Shown: positions 9,798 through 19,353 of the stretch, one piece after another | Position numbering within the stretch: position 1 is the stretch's first letter | Layout: every line of letters starts with the position of its first letter | Source of the DNA: Helichrysum umbraculigerum | Taxonomy: Eukaryota > Streptophyta > Magnoliopsida > Asterales > Asteraceae | Assembly (NCBI GenBank): GCA_949592205.1 | Contig: CATIUR010000003.1 | Location: 80,752,501-80,816,500, forward strand | Direction of reading: 5' to 3' | DNA: 64,000 nt | Notes under the pieces: model-generated | The model's input: only the letters and a program-made list of their open reading frames with translations | Database searches by the model: none | Told to the model about the DNA's origin: nothing | Program-made: the position numbers and the translations under genes

Positions 9798-11429
9798 TTA
9801 GAGGGTAGAGTCACGAAAGATGTTGTTGACAATATCGTACACCTCTCGCAATCCGTAGTGAAAGATCTGGCGGTACTCATCCGGGTGGACTTCACAGAAG
9901 ATCTCCTTGATTCGGTCTGAGAGGAAGGTCGCGATGTTAACCATCGAGCCTTCGGGTATGGAAGAAGGGATGGCACGCGTTCTTTCGTCAAAAATCTCAA
10001 ACTCGAGATCATGGATGATCTTGTAAGCATGGTACTCAATGGTACAATCAATATAGAACCTGTTGGAAGAAGTGTTGTCTATATGATCGTTCTCAGCCAT
10101 TAGATTTATCAATCTTCGAAGGTCATTCATTAGCTGGACATCAGCATCTGCATCAGGGTTCCCAGTAGCGTGGTACATATTCCTGCGATATGAGTTTAAG
10201 TATTCATGTTGCTGTGCAGAATATGGGAACGCAGATCTGATCAGTACATTATGTATCTTTCGATACATGGCCCTCTGGTCCTCGAAGAACTCTAACTCCT
10301 CAAATGTAGGTTCAGCAGTTTGGTGCAGGAGCTGAGTGGTGAGATCTTCAGTGAAGGCCTGCAGGCGGTTTTGAAATAGCAGTGGGTCTCGGCTGCTGGC
10401 TTGATAAACGTCATATTCGGCCTTGATTTCTTCTATCAGGTCCCTTTGGCGTGGTGTGTACTCATTGGTAGAATTCATGATGATGTTCATCATTAAGGGG
10501 AGGTCATTCTTGAATGCCTCGATAGCACTAATCATTTCTTCGTGATTAGAAACCATGGGGATAGCTGGAGGTTTTGGAAGTCGGATAGAGCGGATATCGA
10601 TCGGTATATCGATGTATACAGTGTTATCCTGATCATCCTCTACTGATGGAGTATCCATATCTTGAGAGTCTGGGAACTCAACAACATCAGAAGGTAACTG
10701 GATATCACTGGTGATCTGAGATATTGGCTGAGAAGAATCCATCACTATGTCTCTCTCCTCGGAATCATGGCTAGTTTCAGAAGTATCTCCCCATTCGAAC
10801 AGAGTTCGAGGTGCAGAAGCATCGAAGGCTTGAATCCTTCGGGAAGGTAAGTCTGAATAAAGATCCGGTAGCATGGATTCTTTGTATGCCAGTATTTTCT
10901 TCAGGAGTTTGTCTCTAAGCTCTGGGTGTTGCTTTGAAAAAGTAATAGTCTTCTCAATGTTCAGCAGAGCGTTGAGTCTAGGTGAAACAAGAGGCTGGGA
11001 AGGATCTATGACAGATGCCAAGAGCTTATCCATAGTAGTACCAAATCCTGTATCATAATCAACAACTGATAGAGAGATAGAATCTTCGATCTTCATAATC
11101 TCAGCTGTCGGAAAGTGTGATTCTGGTAAGTGCTGATGCGGTGGTGTAGACTGGTATACATCCTCTTCTTCTTCTTCGGGCTCTGAATCTTCTTCCTGTT
11201 CTTCCTCTGATTCTTCCATTTCCTCTGGTTCTGATTCTGGTGCTGTTTCTTCCTCTGTTTCATCCATTTCCTCCTCTTCTACCTCTTTCTCCTCGGGTTC
11301 TGATTCCTCCATCTCTTCTTCTTCTGATTCTGACTCCTCTGTTGCCGAGATGAGACAGGTGTGATCATCTGGTCTGTATAGTTCTGGATCCGAGTCAGAA
11401 GTGTCATCATCTGAAGTAACTTTGCCCAT
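9798..11429 (-). CDS. RLG-2 uncharacterised acidic ORF downstream of protease
   Basis: 543 codons as an ATG-initiated frame. The first ~120 residues are extremely Glu/Asp/Ser-rich (runs of EEE and SEPEE) and probably disordered. The remainder is mixed helical sequence with no RT, RNase H or integrase motif. The ATG near 11429 may not be the true start: the protease frame flows into this frame after a 1-nt shift near 11490, so it was probably the C-terminal part of a gag-PR-X polyprotein. RLG-3 has a homologous tail fused in frame to its protease, which supports that reading. The function is unknown to me; a structural or assembly role would be speculation. Confidence 0.72.
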   Translation of the reverse strand: MGKVTSDDDTSDSDPELYRPDDHTCLISATEESESEEEEMEESEPEEKEVEEEEMDETEEETAPESEPEEMEESEEEQEEDSEPEEEEEDVYQSTPPHQHLPESHFPTAEIMKIEDSISLSVVDYDTGFGTTMDKLLASVIDPSQPLVSPRLNALLNIEKTITFSKQHPELRDKLLKKILAYKESMLPDLYSDLPSRRIQAFDASAPRTLFEWGDTSETSHDSEERDIVMDSSQPISQITSDIQLPSDVVEFPDSQDMDTPSVEDDQDNTVYIDIPIDIRSIRLPKPPAIPMVSNHEEMISAIEAFKNDLPLMMNIIMNSTNEYTPRQRDLIEEIKAEYDVYQASSRDPLLFQNRLQAFTEDLTTQLLHQTAEPTFEELEFFEDQRAMYRKIHNVLIRSAFPYSAQQHEYLNSYRRNMYHATGNPDADADVQLMNDLRRLINLMAENDHIDNTSSNRFYIDCTIEYHAYKIIHDLEFEIFDERTRAIPSSIPEGSMVNIATFLSDRIKEIFCEVHPDEYRQIFHYGLREVYDIVNNIFRDSTL

Positions 11430-11458
11430 TGATATTGCGTAAATCTCTGCCTGTTCTG

Positions 11459-11917
11459 CTAGTGAGCACTCATCTTGATCAATCTTGAAAATACAGTTTG
11501 TCCATGTGCTCGCAGACTTATGACCTGAGAATAAACATCAATAACAGCACGTGCAGTATTCATGAATGGCCTACCTAGGATAATAGGGATATTGATGTCT
11601 TCCTGAATATCCATCACTACGAAGTCGGTGGGAAACCAAAACTTATCAACTTTAACCATGACGTTTTCAGCTATGCCCTTTGGATATCGAATGGATTGGT
11701 CGGCAAGCTGGACACTCATCTTAGTGGGCTGAAGAGGTCCTATTTCTAGTCTGGTGTAAAGTGAATAGGGCATGAGATTGATGCTAGCTCCAAGATCGGC
11801 CAAGGAACGTATCATGCCTGAGTGATAGATAGAGCAGGGCAAGGTGAATCGACCTGTGTCTCCTAGTTTTTCCGGTAGGGTATTCTGGATAACGGCTGAG
11901 CATTCAGCATTTAGAGA
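11459..11917 (-). pseudogene. RLG-2 aspartic protease domain (frameshifted at both ends)
   Basis: The frame carries CSIYHSGMIRSLADLGASIN and later IPIILGRPFMNTARAVIDV. These are the active-site and flap-side motifs of retroviral-type aspartic proteases of the Athila/Tat kind, with DLGA in place of DTGA/DSGA. An ATG-initiated frame covers 11459-11842, but homologous sequence (AECSAVIQNTLPEKLGDTGR) extends upstream to about 11917. The junction with gag has lost about 15 codons compared with RLG-3 and changed frame. A second frame change near 11490 leads into the acidic ORF. Confidence 0.82.
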
Positions 11918-13635
11918 TACTTAGTGCCGGAAGGGATTCTAGACACGGTGTCCATGAATTTTCCGTCAAGTTTGAATGACTTGGCATTGTACTTTTTGCA
12001 TAGACGGTTCGGGAAAGGAACTCGCACCTCTCTAGTCGGAGTGGGTACGGATCTGGTCTCAACTGTCGGCGGGACAGGAGTATGTTCCTTTACTGGAGTG
12101 GAATTAGTAGGAGGTGAGCTCAGGGTTTTTGCTTCTTCGACATGAGGATTCTGAACGGTGTTACTGGGTAGAGATCCTTGTGGTCGGGTATCGAGACGTT
12201 GGGCTAAATGAGCAATCTGATTCTCAAGGCTTTTTAGGACCGAGAGTTGATTTCTGAGAAATAGGTCCGTCTGGTCTTGTCTGGCCGTAGTCTTCTGGTT
12301 GAAAGCAGTCTGTCCCTGGATGAATTTGTTAAGATTGTCGTCAGCACTGGTGATTGGTACGCTAGTCTTTGCAGGTTCAGTAGGCTGGACATCTTCGGGT
12401 GCAGTCAATGACAGAGGTTGGTTGTAAGGAAGTTGTGGTTGTTGTGGATATGTCGGATAGCGTGGCTGAAATCTCTGTGGATACGGTGGTTGGTTATTCC
12501 GTGGAGGATACTGGGTTCCTCGATTTCTGGGTGGAGATGTTCTAGCGAAGCCAGGCGGATTTGGAGGTCTGGTTGGAAACTGGGCATAATAGACAGAACC
12601 GTCAGTCGGGTCTTCGTACTCAACCTCATATTCTTCAGTGGGATGGTTGGTACAGTTCTGGCAAGCTTGAACTTGAAGAACTCGCTGCGGCTGCTTCTTT
12701 AGCTCTCCAATCTGCTTCGTTAGGGTTTCGATCTGTTCCGTCAGAGATTTGATAGCTTCAGCTTGAATGGAGTTATGAGCGGAGAGAGGTGTTGATGAGG
12801 ATTGCCCATCAGCTTTCCAGTCGTGGTGATGCATCGTCATGTCTTCGATCAAGCTCCATGCTTCATCATCGGTCATCTTCATAAAGTTACCTTGAGCAGC
12901 TGCGTCAAGAGTAATGCGGTGATTTGGATCGAGACCGTTGTAGAAGGTGCATAACTTGCCGGTTTTCGTCATCTGGTGATTCGGACATTTCCTTATCAAA
13001 CTTTTGAATCGCTCCCATGCCGAGTAGATTGATTCATCGTGAGCTTGTTCAAAGTGCGCGATGTCATTCTTGAGTTTGGTTTGCTTGGACGGAGGAAAGT
13101 ATCTGGCAAGGAATTTGTTACCCATATCCGTCCATGAGGTGATTGAGCCGGTCTCAAGTCCCTCAAACCAAGAGAGTGCATGTAAAGCGAGAGAATAGGG
13201 GAACAAGTATAGGCAAACTATGTTCTGCTCGACCCCATTCTGCTTGTAGGAGTTTGATATGTGGATGAACTTGTCAATGTGAGCGTTAGGATCTTCACGT
13301 GCTAGTCCGTGGAATTGACAGTTGTCCTTGATGAGTTGTACGATGTGATGCTTCAGCTCGAAGGATGCTCCTTCTATCTCCGGATAGGTGATTGGTCCTC
13401 CTCGTCCTTCAATGGATGGCTTGGTGTTATCAGCAAGAGTGACACGAGCGGCCATTTCGGGAAGATGGAAGCGCTTTTGTTTTCGGATAGTACGGATAAT
13501 AGACTCAGGATCAGGTACGAAAATGAGCGGTTCAGATTCGGACGATTTGGTCTGATATCGTTGTGTGTTGTGGGAAGTTATTTTTGGCTGGAACAAAGAA
13601 AGTAAATAGTAAAATACGAAAAATAAGGGTATCAC
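11911..13635 (-). CDS. RLG-2 gag protein (Athila/Tat-like)
   Basis: 574 codons. Residues about 85-240 match the plant retrotransposon gag domain (YPEIEGASFELKHHIV ... LHALSWFEGL ... FLARYFPPSKQTKL ... CTFYNGLDPN). The middle is Pro/Gln/Arg-rich. CQNCTNHPTEE is at most a degenerate knuckle, with no full CCHC motif. It starts only about 46 nt downstream of the primer-binding site. The first ~55 residues are atypical, so the Met at about 13452 (MAARVTLADN) may be the real start. It ends just short of the protease and is out of frame with it. It would form the particle shell and package RNA. Confidence 0.85.
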   Translation of the reverse strand: MIPLFFVFYYLLSLFQPKITSHNTQRYQTKSSESEPLIFVPDPESIIRTIRKQKRFHLPEMAARVTLADNTKPSIEGRGGPITYPEIEGASFELKHHIVQLIKDNCQFHGLAREDPNAHIDKFIHISNSYKQNGVEQNIVCLYLFPYSLALHALSWFEGLETGSITSWTDMGNKFLARYFPPSKQTKLKNDIAHFEQAHDESIYSAWERFKSLIRKCPNHQMTKTGKLCTFYNGLDPNHRITLDAAAQGNFMKMTDDEAWSLIEDMTMHHHDWKADGQSSSTPLSAHNSIQAEAIKSLTEQIETLTKQIGELKKQPQRVLQVQACQNCTNHPTEEYEVEYEDPTDGSVYYAQFPTRPPNPPGFARTSPPRNRGTQYPPRNNQPPYPQRFQPRYPTYPQQPQLPYNQPLSLTAPEDVQPTEPAKTSVPITSADDNLNKFIQGQTAFNQKTTARQDQTDLFLRNQLSVLKSLENQIAHLAQRLDTRPQGSLPSNTVQNPHVEEAKTLSSPPTNSTPVKEHTPVPPTVETRSVPTPTREVRVPFPNRLCKKYNAKSFKLDGKFMDTVSRIPSGTKYL

Positions 13636-13681
13636 TAAAAAGAAAGGGTTCGTCAGGACGCCTCTGGGTCTTAAGATTGAT

Positions 13682-13699
13682 TCCCCGGCAGCGGCGCCA
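13682..13699 (-). other. RLG-2 primer-binding site, Asp-tRNA type
   Basis: The element strand reads TGGCGCCGCTGCCGGGGA, complementary to the 3' end of plant tRNA-Asp except for one base. It lies 6 nt inside the LTR end. An Asp primer is typical of Athila/Tat relatives. Confidence 0.9.
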
Positions 13700-15444
13700 A
13701 AAACTTGTTACAGCTGAAACGGTCATTACGCAACAGCTGCAACGGGGTTTTATATTTATAGAGCTGGGGACCTAAATTCTACTTACAGAGGTAAGTATAA
13801 CTCAGGGTCGTTCTTAAGATCAATCGTATTGTGAAGCGGAGTTGTCCAGACAAACTTATTCAAATTAGTGATCGGTTTTTGAAAAGCGTTTTTTGATTTG
13901 TTTTTAGGTCCGTTTAACTAAACTAATAAAAAGAAGGAAATAAACAAAACAGTAAAATATAGATAGGGAATTAGTAATGGAGAATAGTGCTTGTTATGAC
14001 TTCGTTAGCTTGTGTTATGGGGTGATGTCTAGGGTTTGTATATGAAAACGTCTTTTGAAGATTTGTGTCTTGCTTTTGCCTAAATATTCGTGATGTAAAC
14101 ACTAGCACCCTACTGTCTAATTTCTCAGACAGTATGTCACTGGAATGCTAGGCTATGGTGATTCTGATCAGAGGAGGCTGCTCAACTCTTCAACACTTTC
14201 CATATACTGGAATAGTGACCCTTTTTGGAATGGTATTCCTGGGCGCATGAGATAGAGTAACATACCCACTAAAAGTTCTGACCGTTCTTAACACCACGGA
14301 GATACTAAGGCTAGGCAAGGCATTTATGATTAAGACTTGGTGTGGTGACTGCTAACTTTGTATTAATGGTCTTTGTTTAGTCCAGAGCTGTGTGGTTCAA
14401 CCAGGATGTGACACAGTCTTCAACCGACGGCAGTTCCTTAGCTTTTCCCACGTATTTAAACGTTATACGAAGTACTGTGCCGATTTATGGTCTTTCCGGT
14501 GCCACATACTTTATGGTCACTCTGGACTAGATTAACTAAGTTTGTATTAAAGTTTGACCATCTATGATATAAACCCAACCCTCACTTATTTAAACAAATC
14601 CCAATAAATCCCTGATTGATTCACGGTGTACTATACGAAAGGGTTGACAGTATTTCCACAGCTACACAATTCAGACCATGTTTGTATTTGAAAACATAGA
14701 TAGGTAGTTACCGGTTGATCAAGGTTCGCGACTCCTTGTCATACAGGTTCTAACCACGTTTATTGGAGGAAAGGCGATTTTGGTTTAGAAATTCATAAAT
14801 ACAAAGTTAACAATACACCGGTTTTCATTTTGTAACAATTGGGAACATTATTCCACAACGGATTGTGCCCACGACTTTCATAGCTTCCACGTTCCGTACT
14901 ACACACATTCGTGATGATTCCGGCGCTATACAAATGAAAGCCGTATAACGTTACTTCCGTTGTTTCATAACGATATTATCCCAATTGCGTATTTAAAGTA
15001 ACATCACCCCAAATATTAACAAGCTAACTACATCACAACAAGCACATAAGAGAACTACTCACTACGCATGGCAAACGATCCTAAATCTATCATAATAATA
15101 ATAGCAATCATCATAATAGAAAAGGAAAGAAATAACCGTAGATTATGCGTAGACAGAATAATGTTAGAAGAATACACGAACGGAACCTCCGCAATATCTT
15201 CGACAATATTACAAATAAGCCCCTCAGAATATTCCCTACACTATTACAAAAGTAGCCCCTCCGTTAGTCTAGGTTAAATATTAACCAAGAACTAACGAAC
15301 TAAAACCCTAATCTATTTCTCCTCTAACTCCTAAGAGTAGTGCTAGAGAGAGAAAGCTAAAACTAGAAAGAGAAAGAGTGTGTGAGAGAGAAAGTGAGAA
15401 TTCTTGTTGAAGAATGGTGTGTGGAATGAGGATGGAGAGCTCTC

Positions 15445-15452
15445 TATTTATA
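15445..15452 (-). promoter_or_regulatory. Putative TATA box of RLG-2 LTR
   Basis: TATAAATA on the element strand (TATTTATA on plus), in a G/A-rich context, with transcription expected leftward. The same octamer occupies the equivalent place in other LTRs here (16622, 54767). Confidence 0.65.
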
Positions 15453-15535
15453 GGCAAGCCATGGAGCCAAGAGTACAAGCCTACAAGCATACGTACAAGT
15501 AAACGAAGCAACAACGAGGGGGTGTGAGACCAAAA

Positions 15536-15640
15536 CAGGCCATGTACGGCCTGTAAGTGGCCGTGTACGGCCTAAAAGTGGCCATGTACGGCCTCCTCAT
15601 GGCCGTGTACGGCTAGGGGGTGGCCGTGTGGTAGGCCGTG
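15536..15640. repeat. AGGCCATGTACGGCCT-type palindromic tandem repeats
   Basis: Four or five near-palindromic units (GGCC-R-TGTACGGCC) spaced about 23 bp apart, on the upstream side of the LTR TATA box. Confidence 0.85.
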
Positions 15641-16621
15641 TGATTTTTTCTGACTTTTCTCGCAACTTCGGAAGGCCGTATCTTCTTCGTTTTGCGTCCG
15701 TTTGACTTGATTCTTTCGCCTGCGGTCTCGTAATTCCGTTATGCTTCTAATGATGCCAAAAGTGCCAAATTTGGATATCTCTAGAGTTGGCGTGTGCGGA
15801 ATGCCCTCGGTTTGCGCTCAGAAAGCTCTATCTTCCTCGTTCTTTACCCGATCTGCACGATTCTTGATTCTACAGTCTAGGAATAACCTGATACATCATA
15901 TGAGACTATTTAAGGACTTGTATCATAATATGGTTAAAAGTCTGTAAGAATCAGTGTTTAGAATAATCTGCCTCGATTTGCGTGCCTTTTGGATGTTTTT
16001 AGCACTTTTTACAGCAATGTCTATAATTTGACCAATTTGTGAAATTAAGTAAATAAACGTTTAATTCAAGTGTTTTCACCAAGAATTAGGCCAAATGTGC
16101 GGGAAATATGTGCCTGAAAACATGACTTTTTAGCACATATCAAAGACCATTTATATTTTACTACTATGATGATCGTAAGGCACCAATCAAACAAGAACAT
16201 GCAATAAGACGATCAAAGTAATACTACCAATCTTTAATATTTAATTATAAATCATCCCATAATTGACTAACTACATCGCAAACAAACACAATAGTAATCT
16301 ACTCGCTAATCATGGCATAAACGATCTCTAGCATAATTAGAGCATACATATTTTATTAAGATATAATAGGATAGAAATAACCGAGATTAATATGCGAGAA
16401 GGAATAGACTTGAATTAATAAGATTGCTCCAAGCGTACACCACATATTACAATTGCGTTCCTCACCAAGGAATACAAGCTCGTTCCTTGCTTCTATTTTA
16501 CTAGCCTACTACTATTCTAAAGCAAGAAAATAAACAAAGAAATAAAAGCTAGAAGCTATAGAAAGAAAGTGTGTTTTTCCAAGGATGGAAGGTTTGTTTT
16601 TCAAATGGAACCCAAGCCTCC

Positions 16622-16629
16622 TATTTATA
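16622..16629 (-). promoter_or_regulatory. Putative TATA box of RLG-3 LTR
   Basis: TATAAATA on the element strand, with repeats and a GC hairpin immediately upstream of it (higher coordinates). Confidence 0.6.
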
Positions 16630-16689
16630 GGTGAGCTTTGGCTCACATTAGCATCAAGAGGTGCATGTTAGTAAAAGGTAGCCAAAAGG

Positions 16690-16846
16690 GTGCACCGGGT
16701 TCTGTACAACACGAAAAGTAGGTGCACCGGGTACTGTACAACACGAAAAGTAGGCGCATCAGGTACCAAAAGTTGCCAAAAATGGAAAGCGAGACGGGTA
16801 CAGGGTGGCCAGCGCCGCCCCTATGGTGGCCGGCGGCGGCTGGCCC
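16690..16846. repeat. 32-bp tandem repeat and GC-rich inverted repeat in RLG-3 LTR
   Basis: The 32-bp units begin GTGCACCGGG and contain CTGTACAACACGAAAAGTAG. Beyond them GGCCAGCGCCGCC is followed by its near-complement GGCGGCGGCTGGCC. The same region of the copy at 24213 also ends in a CCGCCGGCC-rich inverted repeat. Confidence 0.75.
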
Positions 16847-17360
16847 ACCCCAGCCCCGTTTCGCCGTCTTTTGCTTCGTTTCTCGATTCGTGTGTGTTTT
16901 CTTCGTTATGCGTCCGTTTGCGTTGATTCTTTTTGCATTGGATTCATAATTCAAAAATGAAGATTTTGACATAAGATAGCCCCTGAGATGAGGTCCCTAA
17001 CTCCAGATATTGCGTACGAATCATTTGGATCTTCCGGCGGGCGTGGAATCTTCATTCTTTATCCGTTTTGGTTGATTCTACTTTTGTTGGATTCGTATTT
17101 TGAAAACGAACATCTTGGATAAGATGGATGTTGATGAAGGGCACTTTAGTCTTGAAATCTCATTTTGATGCCTTAAATCTTCAAACGTGTGTGGAATCTT
17201 CGTTTTTCATCCGTTTTGCTTGATTTTTATCGTGCAACCTTGTTTTGACCGTCTTGACATAATATCAATGATTTGAACCATATTTGAGTGAAAATGCCAA
17301 GAATCGTTCTAGAATGAGAGAGATATCGGTAGGAAAAACATGACTTTTTACGCGATATCA

Positions 17361-17376
17361 AGTATCCCACACTTAG
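17361..17376 (-). other. Polypurine tract of RLG-3
   Basis: The element strand reads TAAGTGTGGGATACT and abuts the LTR. Further copies of TAAGTGTGGGAT lie upstream in the element at about 18470-18482, 18528-18540 and 18590-18602. Confidence 0.75.
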
Positions 17377-18886
17377 AAGTTTGCTTGTCATCAAGAAAAC
17401 TCGTGTTTAACATGGTTAAAGATAAGCAGATAATGAAATATTTTAAGGTGAAACTTTTTTACTAAGGGAGTTTTGGAAAAATAGAGTATTCGTTCCTTGA
17501 AAAAGTAGGGTTGTAATCTTTGGGAGCATGCTTTTGATCTTTGATCTTGGATACATGACTAGGCGATCCTCTCAAGGTGGTCACTCTAATTACTCAAAGT
17601 GTTTAGGGTTTCCTATTCTAAAATTATCAATCACTCAGAACGCCAGTCATGTATCGTTTATCGTCATAGGCTTGATCGAGAATCAAATCGTTACCTTTTT
17701 GGTGCGCGTGAAGTCGATCTAGCCACAATCATTCTAGGTGAGGTGTTGTAGGGTTGACGGAGTGAGGTGTTGGTGATATGAGAGGGGGTTTTGTGTTGAT
17801 TTTCGGGTTTCTTTTTGGTGAAGTTGAAAGCTAAAATTTTGAATTTTTGGGCTGATTAACGCCTTTTTCCTTTGGTTCTTGGAAGGAGTCTTTTTTTTCC
17901 ATTTGACTTTCTCTTCTTCGAGTTTTCTTGGGTATTTTTGAATTCGTATCCTTGTAGCTTTTCTTCTTTCATCTTTGGAACTTTTTGAAGTTTGAGGGAT
18001 GGTTTTGAATAGGTACGGGATGACGTGTTTATTTTGGGGTGTATAGAAGGGTTCAAGAATGATGTGATTTGATCTCCTTTTTACTCACTAGTTTGGCTTT
18101 GAAATGCATTACAGGAGCAAGTTCTGATTCTAAACGTATACATCGGCACACTCAAGAATCGAAAAAGTGAAGCATTAAAAGTGAATGCTTTATATGGCTC
18201 AAGATACCTCAAGAATCGAAAGTTGGGTTGTTGTGTGCTTAGTCATGCGATGCTCTTTATGGGATTTTTAAACCGGTTTTTCACAATAATTTATATTTTA
18301 TTCGTCCTTATTCCCCAAAGTAAATTGTTCTTTGTCTAAATTTTTTCATTTTCAGCTTACTTTTGAAAAATTTGTTTGTTTACTTTTTGGAGAAGCAAGG
18401 TCTTATAAAGAGCAACGATTTTAGAATCAAGCATAACCAATATCCATTTAACAGTAGTGCAACTACTGATATCCCACACTTAAAGGAACATCGTCCTCGA
18501 TGTTCTACTAAGCTCTGACTGGGGTAAAATCCCACACTTAGGATTTAAAACATCTAAGACGTATTCTTTCGGTGTGCGTTTTGGGTTTGAATCCCACACT
18601 TAGTGATAAGCATAATGGATACGGTATATTTAAACGAATGAAAGAGACAGTATAGAAGTACTCCCCGGTGTTTGCAGTGTTTACGTTTGCCGAACTTCGT
18701 CTTGCTGGGTTCACTCTTGATCAAGTCTTCTTGTGATTGGTCTCGTAGGTGTGAACACGTTGGATATACTTTTCTTAATTCCGGTGCCGAAAACTTGATG
18801 CGTCGGTCTTCTTCGTATATCCAAGTGTGAAAGATAGTCGGAGACTTCATCACTTCTTGGAATGTAAAATTGCATAAATGTAAACA
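17377..18886 (-). other. RLG-3 3' untranslated region with inverted repeats
   Basis: About 1.5 kb with no supported ORF. A long hairpin has arms GATACATGACT (17550-17560) and AGTCATGTATC (17645-17655), extended by GGCG/CGCC with a bulge. A smaller perfect hairpin at 18486-18505 has 8-bp arms GAACATCG/CGATGTTC. Three extra polypurine-tract-like repeats are also present. Confidence 0.75.
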
Positions 18887-18909
18887 CGGGTTGCCTCCCG
18901 AGAAGCGCT
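18887..18909 (-). other. 23-bp conserved motif, RLG-3 copy
   Basis: Identical to 9334-9356 in RLG-2 and in the same position just 3' of the coding region. Confidence 0.8.
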
Positions 18910-18945
18910 CTTTTAAGGACGAGAGCTCGACTTCTTTTCTCCTAG

Positions 18946-19263
18946 CTAGATGGAGATGGATGCATCCATGGGATCCCCTTTGTTGATGTTGTGGACCCTA
19001 GGTTGCGGAAAAGTGTATCGAGGCGGATAGATTTTCATGAAATGATTGATTATTATCGTAATCAATTCAAATGGACTATCTCTCGATTCTGACTTGTAGT
19101 TCTGGAGATGCTCTAAAGTTGTCCTTGCAAGTCCGTGAAGTCCGGAGGTGATGTAATCGACTGCTTTAGTGACAGTCCCACTAGGGTCGGTCATGGTGGT
19201 TGCGTCTGTCTTAACAATCTCTCTTGGCGGTGGGTTTTGCCAGACAGAGCATACAAACACCAA
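18946..19263 (-). pseudogene. RLG-3 novel ORF, C-terminal segment after a stop
   Basis: Same frame as 19354-20925, separated by TAG at 19354-19356. The codons between are open. It is homologous to 9396-9698 of RLG-2 (shared FMKIYP/FLRIYP-type ending). The stop lies about five aligned codons away from the RLG-2 stop, so the two nonsense changes look independent. Confidence 0.62.
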
Positions 19264-19353
19264 GAATTGCAGTTTTATGCCTTCATAATTTTCGGTCTTG
19301 GGGTCTCCGTTGAATCTTATTATGCATGTGTACAGGTTCTCTATTTGCCGGTG

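Larger units (their letters stand above)
9050..16142 (-). mobile_element. RLG-2: Athila/Tat-like element with gag, protease and a novel ORF, no RT seen
   Basis: Minus-strand element with a complete 5' LTR (13706-16142), an Asp-tRNA primer-binding site, gag, an aspartic protease and a long acidic ORF. Its 3' end is interrupted at 9049/9050 by RLG-1. About 4.6 kb of internal sequence shows no RT, RNase H or integrase motif. That fits a non-autonomous, gag-bearing element relying on a partner, although a pol region lost beyond the RLG-1 insertion cannot be excluded. Its right end sits inside an RLG-3-family LTR (flank AAGAC at 16143). Confidence 0.82.
13706..16142 (-). repeat. RLG-2 5' LTR (complete, 2437 bp)
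   Basis: On the element strand it runs from TGATATGTGC to AGCTGTAACA. It holds a TATA box at 15445-15452 and a palindromic repeat cluster upstream of it (15536-15640). About 14,830-15,070 closely matches 54,190-54,420, showing another LTR of the same family. No coding gene is supported inside it. Confidence 0.88.
16143..17360 (-). repeat. RLG-3 3' LTR (partial, interrupted by RLG-2)
   Basis: The element-strand start TGATATCGCGTAAAAAGTCA lies at the right end, next to the polypurine tract. A TATA box is at 16622-16629. A 32-bp unit starting GTGCACCGGG is repeated about 2.5 times at 16690-16770, and a GC-rich hairpin lies at 16807-16846. The family recurs in plus orientation at 24213-24767. 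Confidence 0.82.

Noticed and set aside
13682..13699. tRNA gene fragment
   Set aside because: Only the 18-nt acceptor-end complement is present, at the LTR border; it is a primer-binding site.
18554..18853. 99-codon ORF in the RLG-3 3' region
   Set aside because: Overlaps the polypurine-like repeats, lacks a domain and has no counterpart recognised in RLG-2.
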